From a virus, in the IMG/VR virus record IMGVR_UViG_3300021960_000549, positions 1 to 22,876 of that record: DNA of 22,876 nt. One strand, 5' to 3'. Shown piece after piece: positions 1 to 5,847 of the stretch (position 1 is its first letter; each line of letters starts with the position of its first letter). Position numbers and translations under genes: made by a program. A model generated the notes under the pieces. The model saw only the letters and a program-made list of their open reading frames with translations, searched no databases and was not told the DNA's origin.

Positions 1-51
1 CTGCTGAATAACCCTTAATAGCTAGCCTGTGATAGTACCTTTTGCACCGGC

Positions 52-699
52 CTAACGCCTTTTGCTGGCCAATGCTTCTGCTAATCTTTTGCGGAAACGC
101 TCCGACACCCCGTCTTTTCTGCCGAACACAACACCGGCCACTGTGTCTGCGTATGGGAATACTGGTTGATATAATCCCCGCCCCCTATACTTAGCAACCA
201 TTCTAATCTTCTGCCCACCCCGCCTAGTTTGTCTGCCATATCTTTCCCAAATACCAGCAAGATGCTCGCCTTGCAAGCCTTTAGGCACGCCGCTAAAGTA
301 TTTCGTGCGGTCGTTAATCATCTTTGCATACTCGCTACGCTTGATATTACCTAGCTTAGTTAGCTTGGTATGCTTAGTCGGTATCATAAGTGATCTGTTC
401 TTAGGGAAACGCGTGCCGCCATATACCATAAACTTTATATATTCTGCGCGTGCGCCTTCGACAAATACCTTTGCCATTAGGTTTTGCTTATTGCTTTTCT
501 CATATCGAAAGCCGGTCTTGGTAAAGCCTGTCGCGCCGCCCTCGAACACTTCTTGTGCCTTTTGTCTTAATGACTTTAGGGCTACAGTCGCTGCTACATC
601 GTTTAATGCGCGGCTTGTAGCATACGGGATATGACGGCGTTGAATGTCGGTTAGGCCGCGTGTTAAGGCTTTTATGTCTGCTTTAACGCTGATTTGCAT
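52..699 (-). CDS. minor tail protein Z-like (tail completion)
   Basis: This 215-residue basic protein resembles the prophage minor tail protein Z family (lambda gpZ), which acts in tail completion and joining tails to heads. The N-terminus has the family pattern of a beta strand, a basic helix, and then 'ATSRALNDVAATV' near residues 26-38, comparable to the AxRALNxTA motif of gpZ. The C-terminal third is rich in Arg and Lys. The ATG at 699 is chosen because it overlaps the upstream stop as TAATG; a longer reading to 750 would run 51 bases into the preceding gene. The location is odd: lambda Z lies between FII and U, whereas here those two genes are directly adjacent near 18243 and this gene is about 17.5 kb away, behind a terminator. 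Family assignment is by pattern only. It could instead be another phage structural protein with the same fold. Confidence 0.55.
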   Translation of the reverse strand: MQISVKADIKALTRGLTDIQRRHIPYATSRALNDVAATVALKSLRQKAQEVFEGGATGFTKTGFRYEKSNKQNLMAKVFVEGARAEYIKFMVYGGTRFPKNRSLMIPTKHTKLTKLGNIKRSEYAKMINDRTKYFSGVPKGLQGEHLAGIWERYGRQTRRGGQKIRMVAKYRGRGLYQPVFPYADTVAGVVFGRKDGVSERFRKRLAEALASKRR

Positions 700-884
700 T
701 AGTGTTGTGTCTCGCTTTCTAGCTCTAATATTACAACAGTTCCGTGGCAATCACGCGCATCGAATATGATGCCAGCGCATTCTGTGCAGTTAATCGTGCC
801 ACTATTAGCCTCTACAACTGCATAGGTGCTTTCGCCACATATGCCGCAATCGACCTCATTCTCAAAGAATAGCACATAATCCAT
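699..884 (-). CDS. small CxxC/CxxC putative zinc-binding protein
   Basis: This is a 61-residue acidic protein. Two CxxC pairs (C13/C16 and C33/C36), with knuckle-like CGICGE and CTECAG contexts separated by 16 residues, suggest a single zinc ribbon. No catalytic domain is visible, so the function is unknown. It is the first gene after the terminator at 900-928, and its stop codon overlaps the start of the gpZ-like gene (TAATG), so the two are probably translationally coupled. No clear promoter fits into the few bases between the terminator and its start, so expression may depend on read-through. Confidence 0.6.
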   Translation of the reverse strand: MDYVLFFENEVDCGICGESTYAVVEANSGTINCTECAGIIFDARDCHGTVVILELESETQH

Positions 885-899
885 CCGCTGACATTATCC

Positions 900-928
900 G
901 CAAAACAAAAGGCGGTCAATGCCGCCCC
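900..928 (-). terminator. Rho-independent terminator inside the early minus-strand operon
   Basis: On the minus strand the sequence reads GGCGG, a six-base loop, CCGCC, then TTTTGTTTTG. The arms are at 922-926 and 911-915 and the T-rich tract is at 901-910. This is the standard form of an intrinsic terminator. It lies in the gap between the DnaJ-type zinc protein (ends 940) and the CxxC protein (starts 884), so it should separate the last two genes from the rest of the operon, or at least attenuate them. Confidence 0.7.
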
Positions 929-939
929 TTGCCCCCTTC

Positions 940-1101
940 CTATTGTTGTTGTGGATTTTCTATTAACCCGCTGCCAAAACAAACGTCGCAATCATCTTGT
1001 ACTTCGCTGCCGCACGGGTCGTTTGCTCCCCGCTTACCTTGCCAATATATTAGCCAGCCATAGCCGTCACATTCGGGGCAAGTGATTTGCTCGTCATTCA
1101 T
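940..1101 (-). CDS. 53-residue DnaJ-type zinc-finger protein (CxxCxGxG twice)
   Basis: This short gene, of 53 codons plus stop, begins at the ATG at 1101 and ends with TAG at 940. It contains two CxxCxGxG motifs, CPECDGYG at residues 8-15 and CDVCFGSG at 38-45. This is the signature of the DnaJ/Hsp40 cysteine-rich zinc domain, but with two of the usual four repeats and with no J domain. An additional Cys at residue 30 lies between them. The C-terminus is QQQ. It overlaps the upstream gene by 8 bases (ATGAATGA), typical of coupled phage genes. In DnaJ these repeats bind zinc and contact protein substrates; what the isolated domain does in a phage is unknown. The cysteine spacing and the coupled overlap make it a convincing real gene. 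Confidence 0.7.
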   Translation of the reverse strand: MNDEQITCPECDGYGWLIYWQGKRGANDPCGSEVQDDCDVCFGSGLIENPQQQ

Positions 1102-1348
1102 CATCACCCTCAACTATATGAAAATGATTGTGCATTGCCCAAAAAGCCGTTTGCAATTTACGCGGTGTTTCTACATCGCATATATCAAAGCCGTCAGACC
1201 ATTCATAAATAAAGGCTTTAAGGGCTTTATATGTGATATCAATAGCCTCCATTTGATCTTGAGTTAGACATTCATACGCGGCTTCTTCTTCAGCTATGCG
1301 CTTTTCACGCTCTATTTGCCAATCTGATTTTTTAGCTTTTCTGCCCAT
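1094..1348 (-). CDS. hypothetical early protein, 84 aa
   Basis: The product is not recognised. It begins with a basic stretch, MGRKAKKSDWQIEREKR, followed by an acidic helix and a more hydrophobic C-terminal half ending in GDDE. The ATG at 1348 is preferred over the longer open frame to 1399 for two reasons: it overlaps the upstream stop as TAATG, and it has GGGAG at the right distance upstream. The charge pattern suggests a mostly helical soluble protein, possibly nucleic-acid associated at its N-terminus, but that is a guess. Confidence 0.6.
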   Translation of the reverse strand: MGRKAKKSDWQIEREKRIAEEEAAYECLTQDQMEAIDITYKALKAFIYEWSDGFDICDVETPRKLQTAFWAMHNHFHIVEGDDE

Positions 1349-1671
1349 TATTCGCTCCCTTCGATTAAACGATCTAAAACCGGCACTAATTGGTCGCAAT
1401 AAACGTCTTTTACTATTTCACGCGTTTTAATTTTGACAGTGCCTTTGCTTTTATAAAGTCGATATGCTTGCACCATATATGTGTCGTTTGGCATTAAGCT
1501 GATCATCACGCTGCCTTTATGCACTCTGCCATTAACTTCAAAATCTAACCCGCCTAATCGCTTAGCAGTTTCCGGTATCGCTATGAAATTTTGTGCGCCG
1601 TATGCGGCAAAAGCCCAAGGATCGACAGCCTTAACTTGATCCATTATTGTATCTGCAACTTCTGTTCCCAT
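1348..1671 (-). CDS. hypothetical early protein, 107 aa
   Basis: The protein is unrecognised. The start at 1671 (MGTEVADTIMDQ) is chosen because a perfect GGAGG lies a few bases upstream on the minus strand; the ATG at 1683 would overlap the previous gene by 11 bases and lacks this site. The sequence alternates short hydrophobic strands with charged turns (for example around 'GSVMISLMPNDTYMVQAYRL'), consistent with a small alpha/beta protein. Its stop overlaps the next start (TAATG), so it belongs to the coupled early operon. Confidence 0.65.
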   Translation of the reverse strand: MGTEVADTIMDQVKAVDPWAFAAYGAQNFIAIPETAKRLGGLDFEVNGRVHKGSVMISLMPNDTYMVQAYRLYKSKGTVKIKTREIVKDVYCDQLVPVLDRLIEGSE

Positions 1672-1672
1672 T

Positions 1673-1789
1673 TTAACCTCCAAAACGCGCCATTAACGCC
1701 CAAATATTGTAATCCGTTGTTACGGCATTAGTGCCGAAAGCAATTACAAAGCCTGTTACGAATAGCATCCCGATTGTATCTTTAATCAT
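1673..1789 (-). CDS. 38-residue single-TM protein
   Basis: This very short membrane protein has one hydrophobic segment at about residues 7-20 (GMLFVTGFVIAFG), a polar middle and a C-terminal ARFGG. The ATG at 1789 is preferred because GGGGG lies upstream at normal spacing and because it sits just past the stop of the lipoprotein gene. A reading starting at 1855 would be buried in that gene. The position directly after a small lipoprotein is reminiscent of phage envelope-protein pairs, but at 38 residues it is too short for an inner-membrane spanin. No function is assigned. Confidence 0.5.
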   Translation of the reverse strand: MIKDTIGMLFVTGFVIAFGTNAVTTDYNIWALMARFGG

Positions 1790-1790
1790 T

Positions 1791-2012
1791 TTAAACCCCC
1801 AACACGCTATGCCCACGACCCCGCAAGCACTCATTAAGCCATTTAATCTCCGCACCGAACTGCAAAGGCGATAACGCCTCTTTGACTAGCTGGCGGCACT
1901 CTGTAAGATCGCGTTGATATAGCTGCGCTTTATCGCCGCTGACCCGCAAATCAGCGACCGGCGTATAACTACAACCGGCCACCAATACTGCTATGACAAA
2001 CAGGCGGGGCAT
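1791..2012 (-). CDS. small phage lipoprotein with LVAGC lipobox
   Basis: The 73-residue product begins MPRLFVIAVLVAGC, a short basic n-region, hydrophobic core and clear lipobox with the lipidated Cys at residue 14. The mature part contains 'LTECRQLV' and ends with a 'CLRGRGH.VL' motif. I associate these paired cysteines with small proteobacterial and phage lipoproteins that often carry a glycine zipper, which is absent here. The start at 2012 overlaps the upstream stop as TAATG and has AAGGGCGG upstream. It probably sits in the periplasmic leaflet or outer membrane. An outer-membrane spanin is possible by size, but it lies in the early operon, away from the endolysin, and no matching inner-membrane partner is evident. 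Confidence 0.65.
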   Translation of the reverse strand: MPRLFVIAVLVAGCSYTPVADLRVSGDKAQLYQRDLTECRQLVKEALSPLQFGAEIKWLNECLRGRGHSVLGV

Positions 2013-2377
2013 TATGCCGCCGCCCTTAAAAGTTGTTCGACCGGCTGGCGGCAATGCTTGTAATTGTCGCGTGTCAAATACTTAACATCGCTATAAAAGC
2101 ACAACCAACAACCAAGACCGCTAACAAAAATCTGATCGTCATCAGCTTCGATTTCCAGCCGCGAAATCAAAGCATCCGCATCGAACCGCTTACCGCCAAA
2201 TGGATAAATGCCTTTATGGATGGCACGCACAAAAACAGGCAAGACCTTTTCTTTCAGTTCTTCAACCGATGTTACAGCCACTGGCATTTGGAAACGCTCA
2301 AAAAGCAGATAATCAGAAATCTGATCACCGCTGTTGCCATACATTGCTTCAGCATCATCAAAATAAAATGTAGTCAT
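2012..2377 (-). CDS. hypothetical early protein, 121 aa
   Basis: The product is not recognised. It is acidic at the N-terminus (MTTFYFDDAEAMYG) and has 'GLGCWLCFYSDVKYL' near residues 87-101, with two cysteines in a hydrophobic, aromatic context. It ends in a short basic helix. It has a strong GGGAG ribosome binding site within a leader that is nearly identical to that of the next gene upstream (see the repeat at 2375-2395 and 2589-2608). This suggests common control or duplication of the leader. Confidence 0.65.
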   Translation of the reverse strand: MTTFYFDDAEAMYGNSGDQISDYLLFERFQMPVAVTSVEELKEKVLPVFVRAIHKGIYPFGGKRFDADALISRLEIEADDDQIFVSGLGCWLCFYSDVKYLTRDNYKHCRQPVEQLLRAAA

Positions 2378-2395
2378 TTTGCAATCTCCCGTTTT
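2375..2395. repeat. duplicated translation-start leader, copy 1
   Basis: The 20 bases ending in the start codon of the 121-aa gene are the same as those ending in the start codon of the 65-aa gene at 2591 (copy 2, 2589-2608). On the minus strand each reads AAACGGGAGATTGCAAAATG. The proteins that follow are not alike, so selection or recombination acted on the leader itself. The AAACGGGAG core also precedes the plus-strand nuclease gene at 4999. Confidence 0.8.
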
Positions 2396-2591
2396 AACAT
2401 TCGCTCATTTCAAAAATGCCGCCGTACACGCCGTTGCCGTCGTTATCGTCGAAATCAACCTCGCCCCAACGCAATAATTGATTTAGATCGAAATTGTACC
2501 GCTCACTAACTTCTTTTAACTCATTGGCTACAAAAAGCTGTGTTTCTGATCCCCAAAACCATAAACAATATAATTTTGATGATTTTGACAT
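2394..2591 (-). CDS. hypothetical early protein, 65 aa
   Basis: This small unrecognised protein is acidic in its C-terminal half (VDFDDNDGNGVYGG) and aromatic at its N-terminus (LYCLWFWG). It carries the same leader and GGGAG ribosome binding site as the following gene. A promoter candidate lies upstream at 2625-2664, so this may be the first gene of a secondary transcript running to the terminator at 900-928. Confidence 0.6.
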   Translation of the reverse strand: MSKSSKLYCLWFWGSETQLFVANELKEVSERYNFDLNQLLRWGEVDFDDNDGNGVYGGIFEMSEC

Positions 2592-2608
2592 TTTGCAATC
2601 TCCCGTTT
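2589..2608. repeat. duplicated translation-start leader, copy 2
   Basis: This is the second copy of the 20-base leader described at 2375-2395. It covers the start codon and ribosome binding site of the 65-aa gene and is identical to copy 1 over these 20 bases. Confidence 0.8.
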
Positions 2609-2624
2609 GCTATTTGATTTATTC

Positions 2625-2664
2625 AGCGTATCGTGACCTTTTTAAGCTGTAAACACTTTTTACA
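2625..2664 (-). promoter_or_regulatory. candidate promoter with TGTAAA-N5-TTTACA inverted repeat
   Basis: On the minus strand TTTACA (2648-2653) is followed after exactly 17 bases by TACGCT (2625-2630), a -35/-10 like pair upstream of the 65-aa gene. The -35 element is one arm of a perfect inverted repeat, TGTAAA-N5-TTTACA, at 2648-2664. The same arms, with a 7-base spacer, lie in the main divergent control region at 4931-4949, and on the minus strand both continue into GCT. The -10 match is weak (T, A and final T). Assignment as a promoter is inference, supported mainly by the repeated arrangement. Confidence 0.45.
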
Positions 2665-3391
2665 CCTTTTCCCCAATCTTTTTTAGTTCAGCAATAACGT
2701 CAGGCCTGTTCTGCCGATAATAGCTGCGCATATTCTCCGATAAATTTTTCCATTCTTCGGCGGTTACCATTTTCCGCTGCGGCGGTGTCCAGTCATTAGA
2801 ATGATTGTTATAATTGCCGCTAGACGGCCTAGAATAGCCCGTGACGCGCTTTGGTTTCTTTTCGGCCTCTTTCCTACACCAGTTTTTCCAAAACGCGCTA
2901 CAATCTACATATGCGGCCTTGTTCCCGTTTTGCTGATCCCATAGTCTAATGCTTTCTAGTATGCTATCCGGCTTTAATCCTTTTTCGGTCGCATAGGCTT
3001 TGTCGTCGTCGTTAGGTTGCCAATCGACAACCTTTGTTTTCCTATTATTTCTAGGTAAGGGTTCTTTAAGGGTTATAGGGCTCACTGTGAGCCCCCCCTC
3101 CTGTCTGTGTGACAGGGGTATCACTGTGACAGGGGGTAGGAAAGACAGGTGATATTCTGTAGACCGCCCCGTGCGATAAACCCTTTTTATCAACAGTAAA
3201 TCTTCTAGCTTGCCAATTTTACGGCGAACAGTCGCTTCACTAGCCGCCGTAACCTCGCAAATATGACGGACGGAAGGCCACGCATAGCCGTATGACTGAT
3301 TATGATGATTAGCAATAACGATTAAAACTAGCTTTGCCAAAGGGTCGTCTAAAGGCGTATCCATCGCCCAATCCAACGCCTTAATGCTCAT
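2660..3391 (-). CDS. helix-turn-helix replication initiator-like protein
   Basis: The 243-residue protein starts MSIKALDWAM, then 'PLAKLVLIVIANHHN' and 'AWPSVRHICEVTAASEATVRR', a winged helix-turn-helix of the kind found in phage replication proteins (lambda O or DnaD-like, residues about 10-75). The C-terminal half has 'GLKPDSILESIRLWDQ' followed by an 'FWKNWCRKE' segment (about residues 138-175), matching the helical C-terminal domain common in such initiators and in DnaT-like proteins. A low-complexity basic linker lies between. The expected role is binding the phage origin and helping load a helicase. It overlaps the upstream gene by 11 bases. No iteron cluster was obvious inside the gene. 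A transcription factor is the alternative. Confidence 0.7.
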   Translation of the reverse strand: MSIKALDWAMDTPLDDPLAKLVLIVIANHHNQSYGYAWPSVRHICEVTAASEATVRRKIGKLEDLLLIKRVYRTGRSTEYHLSFLPPVTVIPLSHRQEGGLTVSPITLKEPLPRNNRKTKVVDWQPNDDDKAYATEKGLKPDSILESIRLWDQQNGNKAAYVDCSAFWKNWCRKEAEKKPKRVTGYSRPSSGNYNNHSNDWTPPQRKMVTAEEWKNLSENMRSYYRQNRPDVIAELKKIGEKV

Positions 3392-3656
3392 CGGCTTCGC
3401 CTAAAATCTCGATAGTTAATGCCGCATAGCCGATAATATCTAGCAAGCTGTCTAAATGCTTACAGTCGCTATTAGAAAGCCTCGACATTTTCATCGCAAT
3501 CATTATTGCGCCAAACTGCTCAGGCCTAATATCGACCCCAACGATCATTTCGATCATTCTTGCGGTTTGCTCCCAGTTCTCCCGCAGATCGCCGTAATTC
3601 GCGCCGCGTTCTTCTAGTATTTCTTCAACGCGCTCTAGTGCTTTAGATCGGTTCAT
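3381..3656 (-). CDS. DUF6378-like protein
   Basis: The 91-residue protein has the pattern 'ILEERGANYGD..ENW', then 'QFGAIMIAMKMSRL', then 'HLDSLLDIIGYAALTIEIL', which I recognise as the phage DUF6378 type: a helical domain with conserved ERGxxYG, KxxRL and D-hydrophobic-GY elements. The function of this family is not established; the helical layout recalls MazG-like nucleotide pyrophosphohydrolases, but I do not claim that activity. The ATG at 3656 is chosen for its GAGGAA site upstream; the longer reading to 3671 would overlap the preceding nuclease gene. Confidence 0.6.
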   Translation of the reverse strand: MNRSKALERVEEILEERGANYGDLRENWEQTARMIEMIVGVDIRPEQFGAIMIAMKMSRLSNSDCKHLDSLLDIIGYAALTIEILGEADEH

Positions 3657-3663
3657 TTTTTCC

Positions 3664-4065
3664 TCAAACAAACTTAAATTTTTCTATAGATATTTCTGCC
3701 ATTAGCCCGAAATCGCGCTCTATCCCGCGATCTGTTCTGCCGCCTATTGTGGTTTGAAAATCGACATTGAAATTACAAAACCCTAAACGATCAGTCCAAC
3801 AAACTATTAAAAATGTCGGGATATTAGTTTCAAAGCTAACCTGTCTTGCGTACATCATTTTATGCAAATGCAGTAATGACGTTTTATAGCGATTATGCTG
3901 AAAAGTGCGACACTTGACTTCTGCAAACGCCATTATTTGGCCTGACCTAGTTAAAGCAAAATCTAATTGACTATATTCAGGCAGCTTAACAGCGGTACAT
4001 TTCCACAGCTTGCTAATCCTGTTGATCGCTTGCAGCTCCATTCTTAGGTCGTACTCGGTCTCCAT
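3664..4065 (-). CDS. PD-(D/E)XK-type small nuclease
   Basis: The 133-residue protein shows a PD-(D/E)XK core: an N-terminal helix, then LDFAL with D35, a loop, and 'AFAEVKCR' giving E49-x-K51, followed by a helix (HKMMYARQVSF). A beta strand with 'TFLIVCWTD' comes next. It is the size of small Holliday-junction-resolvase-like or restriction-like nucleases. Substrate is unknown; DNA is most likely. AAGGAG lies directly upstream of the ATG at 4065. The first 53 bases overlap the zinc-ribbon gene upstream in another frame, so those two genes are tightly packed. It is one of four PD-(D/E)XK candidates in the window, and they do not look closely alike. Confidence 0.6.
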   Translation of the reverse strand: METEYDLRMELQAINRISKLWKCTAVKLPEYSQLDFALTRSGQIMAFAEVKCRTFQHNRYKTSLLHLHKMMYARQVSFETNIPTFLIVCWTDRLGFCNFNVDFQTTIGGRTDRGIERDFGLMAEISIEKFKFV

Positions 4066-4201
4066 TTACCACTCCTTTGTGTTCCATTTTACATATCGCG
4101 CATATATATAGATCGCCCTTTATTTTTAATTTCCCACGACATTTCGGGCATAAACCCAATTCATATAAACGCTCAAATGTGCCGTCACCTTTTTGGATCA
4201 T
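4013..4201 (-). CDS. small zinc-ribbon protein
   Basis: This is a protein of about 62 residues with a classic zinc ribbon: CPKC, 12 residues, CAIC, in a 'GKLKIKGDLYICAIC' setting, followed by a basic tail (DRVRPKNG). Such minimal ribbons bind nucleic acid or serve as protein interaction modules; the role here is not known. Two starts are possible, ATG at 4201 and GTG at 4207, with AAGG upstream of both; I chose the ATG. It overlaps the upstream gene by 17 bases and the downstream nuclease gene by 53 bases. Confidence 0.6.
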   Translation of the reverse strand: MIQKGDGTFERLYELGLCPKCRGKLKIKGDLYICAICKMEHKGVVNGDRVRPKNGAASDQQD

Positions 4202-4442
4202 AATCACGCAGCCTTGGCAAAAATGGTATGACGTTATGACGTTTTAACGCTGTTGCTATATAATCGGCTCTAATAACGCCTAAAGGCTCAACCCCGTCGT
4301 CGGCATTGCGCGGAACAACGCGCACCTCGATGCCGGCTTTGCCTTTTACGATTTCAACTGTTAAATCTTTGACATCAATCCAAGTTTCAGTCGAAATCAT
4401 TACATATTCGCGGTCGCCAACAGTATTCATATTTCTACTCAT
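4185..4442 (-). CDS. hypothetical early protein, 85 aa
   Basis: The product is not recognised. It looks like a small beta-rich domain (residues about 12-48: YVMISTETWIDVKDLTVEIV and 'GIEVRVVPRN') followed by a helix 'RADYIATALKRHN' and a proline-containing basic tail. AAAGG lies upstream of the ATG at normal spacing. It follows the first nuclease gene of the operon by 14 bases and overlaps the zinc-ribbon gene. Confidence 0.6.
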   Translation of the reverse strand: MSRNMNTVGDREYVMISTETWIDVKDLTVEIVKGKAGIEVRVVPRNADDGVEPLGVIRADYIATALKRHNVIPFLPRLRDYDPKR

Positions 4443-4456
4443 CTGCGCAAACCTTT

Positions 4457-4888
4457 CTACAAATCAGCTATAAAATCCCTAATGATATAGCAAGCTGTAT
4501 CCATATCAACCTCACAAGCATACCGCCAATCAATCTGCTCCGAACAATCCCTGTTTGGCGCATAATAATCTAGCTCAGTTAAAACTTGTATAGGCATACG
4601 CACGCGCGTGCTTTGCCGATCTAAGCGATAAAATAAAAGCGGCAATTTACCAGCTATTGAAGCTGCGGTACAAACCTGATCCCACCACTCTGGTGAAACA
4701 CCAGATTTATATCGTTTGCATTCGATTACAAATGGAAAGTTCATATCTTCGGTGCGTAAATCACCAAGATGCTTTTCGCGTGTTTGATCCAATTCGCGTA
4801 TAAAATTTAGGCCAAGTCTATCAAAAAGCTCATTAGCAATTTCATATTCATAGCCCCGACCTTTATTTCTGGATTTGCTTCCTGTCAT
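4457..4888 (-). CDS. PD-(D/E)XK endonuclease, resolvase-like
   Basis: The 143-residue protein matches a phage PD-(D/E)XK group I recognise: 'SRNKGRGYEYEIANELF' with the helix-one acid at E14 or E16, 'LGDLR' with D43, and 'FPFVIECKRY' with E56-x-K58, then 'WWDQVC.AA' and 'LLFYRLDRQ'. These give the complete catalytic set. Members are often annotated as Holliday-junction-resolvase-like endonucleases, fitting a role in processing replication or packaging intermediates. It is the first gene of the minus-strand early operon, with AAAAAGGAG directly upstream of the ATG and the divergent promoter region behind it. Confidence 0.75.
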   Translation of the reverse strand: MTGSKSRNKGRGYEYEIANELFDRLGLNFIRELDQTREKHLGDLRTEDMNFPFVIECKRYKSGVSPEWWDQVCTAASIAGKLPLLFYRLDRQSTRVRMPIQVLTELDYYAPNRDCSEQIDWRYACEVDMDTACYIIRDFIADL

Positions 4889-4907
4889 TTCACACTCCTT
4901 TTTTTGA

Positions 4908-4936
4908 AACCTATTTAAAAAAACAATAGCTGTAAA
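4908..4936 (-). promoter_or_regulatory. candidate early leftward promoter
   Basis: On the minus strand TTTACA (4931-4936) is followed after 17 bases by TAGGTT (4908-4913), 19 bases before the start codon at 4888. The -35 matches the bacterial consensus in 5 of 6 bases; the -10 matches weakly. It is the mirror image of the rightward candidate, which strengthens both. The startpoint would fall close to the ribosome binding site, giving a very short leader. Confidence 0.5.
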
Positions 4937-4949
4937 TAAAAAGTTTACA
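4931..4949. promoter_or_regulatory. operator-like inverted repeat TGTAAA-N7-TTTACA
   Basis: A perfect 6-base inverted repeat with a 7-base spacer lies in the middle of the 110-base divergent intergenic region. Its two arms are at the same time the -35 elements of the two opposed promoter candidates. A dimeric repressor bound here would shut both directions. A related repeat with a 5-base spacer is at 2648-2664. Confidence 0.55.
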
Positions 4950-4972
4950 ATCTGCGGATCGGCTGTTAGGGT
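4944..4972 (+). promoter_or_regulatory. candidate early rightward promoter
   Basis: TTTACA (4944-4949) is followed after 17 bases by TAGGGT (4967-4972), 26 bases before the start of the RecB/Cas4-like nuclease gene. The -10 overlaps a second inverted repeat (4963-4980). The -10 match to TATAAT is poor, so activity may need an activator or a host sigma factor with relaxed preference. Confidence 0.5.
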
Positions 4973-4980
4973 GTTAACAG
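4963..4980. promoter_or_regulatory. second inverted repeat, CTGTTA-N6-TAACAG
   Basis: A perfect 6-base inverted repeat with a 6-base spacer covers the candidate rightward -10 element and the predicted startpoint, so it could act as an operator specific to the rightward operon or as a short 5' hairpin. The function is inferred from position only. Confidence 0.45.
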
Positions 4981-4998
4981 TGGAAAACGGGAGTTAAG

Positions 4999-5847
4999 AT
5001 GACAAAACGGGAAATTAGCAAAGAATGGAAAGCGGCTGGTTTTACGCATCTTTCTGCTAGTCAATTAAACCCCTCGGTGAGCAATTGGCTTTTCAGATAT
5101 GTGTATTTGTCGCCAGAAGAACGCCGCAGTATTGGCGTTGGGGAACGCGCTGCTATAGGTACATCTGTGCATAACGCGGTGCAGTCAATAGTGTGTCACG
5201 GGGCTGATATTGATGAAGCTATCGAAGCCGCACAAATCGCGTTTGACTTTCATCCAGCCGATGAAGATGACGTTCTGCGCGTGAAGTTTCGTGAGTGTAT
5301 ACCAGCAATGGTGCATCAAGGCGTGAATGTTTGTGTAGAAAACGGCTTTATCGGCGCGGTCGATGAAGAGCGAATTGAATGTTGGTTAGATGACGTGAAC
5401 GTGCCGATATTAGGTTTTGTCGATTTGCTTGTCGAAGGCTTAATGTTTGGAGAGATGAAAACCAAAGCACCGCGCAAGACTAAGCTGCTTAAAGATGGCT
5501 CACAAGGCTGGGCAAAAGCAACACTGCCTAAAAAGCCGGAGTTTCCGCATATCTGCCAAGCGGCTATTTACTGGCACGCGTTGCGGGTTACGCCATCAAT
5601 AATCTATATTGCCGAACACGATGCGGTGATTTTTAACGCTTACAATTGCGAAGAATTGCAAGCAGACGGGATAGCGTACGCTTTAAATGAAATGCGGCAA
5701 AAAGCGTTGATCCGGCAAAATCTATTGAAGGTTAGCACCGATCCTAAAGTGCTAGCATCAATTACCGATCCCGATTGGGGTCATATGTACCAATGGAATA
5801 TGAAAGAAGAGTGGCTGGAAAGGGCTAAAGAATTATGGAAAATATAA
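4999..5847 (+). CDS. RecB/Cas4-type PD-(D/E)XK exonuclease
   Basis: The 282-residue protein carries the ordered motifs of the RecB/Cas4-like PD-(D/E)XK branch: 'LSASQLN' near residue 18, 'GTSVHNAVQ' with H58, 'LGFVDLLVE' with D142, 'GEMKTK' with E152-x-K154, and 'HICQAAIYW' with the Q187xxxY191 motif. All catalytic positions are present. The next gene, overlapping by 13 bases, is an ERF single-strand annealing protein. This makes an exonuclease-annealase recombination pair likely, as in lambda Red, with this nuclease as the Exo counterpart. It has GGGAG before its ATG in a leader (AAACGGGAG) shared with two minus-strand early genes. No four-cysteine iron-sulfur cluster pattern as in Cas4 is evident. 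Confidence 0.8.
   Translation: MTKREISKEWKAAGFTHLSASQLNPSVSNWLFRYVYLSPEERRSIGVGERAAIGTSVHNAVQSIVCHGADIDEAIEAAQIAFDFHPADEDDVLRVKFRECIPAMVHQGVNVCVENGFIGAVDEERIECWLDDVNVPILGFVDLLVEGLMFGEMKTKAPRKTKLLKDGSQGWAKATLPKKPEFPHICQAAIYWHALRVTPSIIYIAEHDAVIFNAYNCEELQADGIAYALNEMRQKALIRQNLLKVSTDPKVLASITDPDWGHMYQWNMKEEWLERAKELWKI

Noticed and set aside
1-51. Possible start of another gene or regulatory site at the left edge
   Set aside because: No start codon with a ribosome binding site or clear inverted repeat could be found in these 51 bases.
2033-2509. 158-codon open frame on the plus strand
   Set aside because: It is antisense to two well-formed minus-strand genes with good ribosome binding sites; its protein is basic and irregular and has no recognisable domain.
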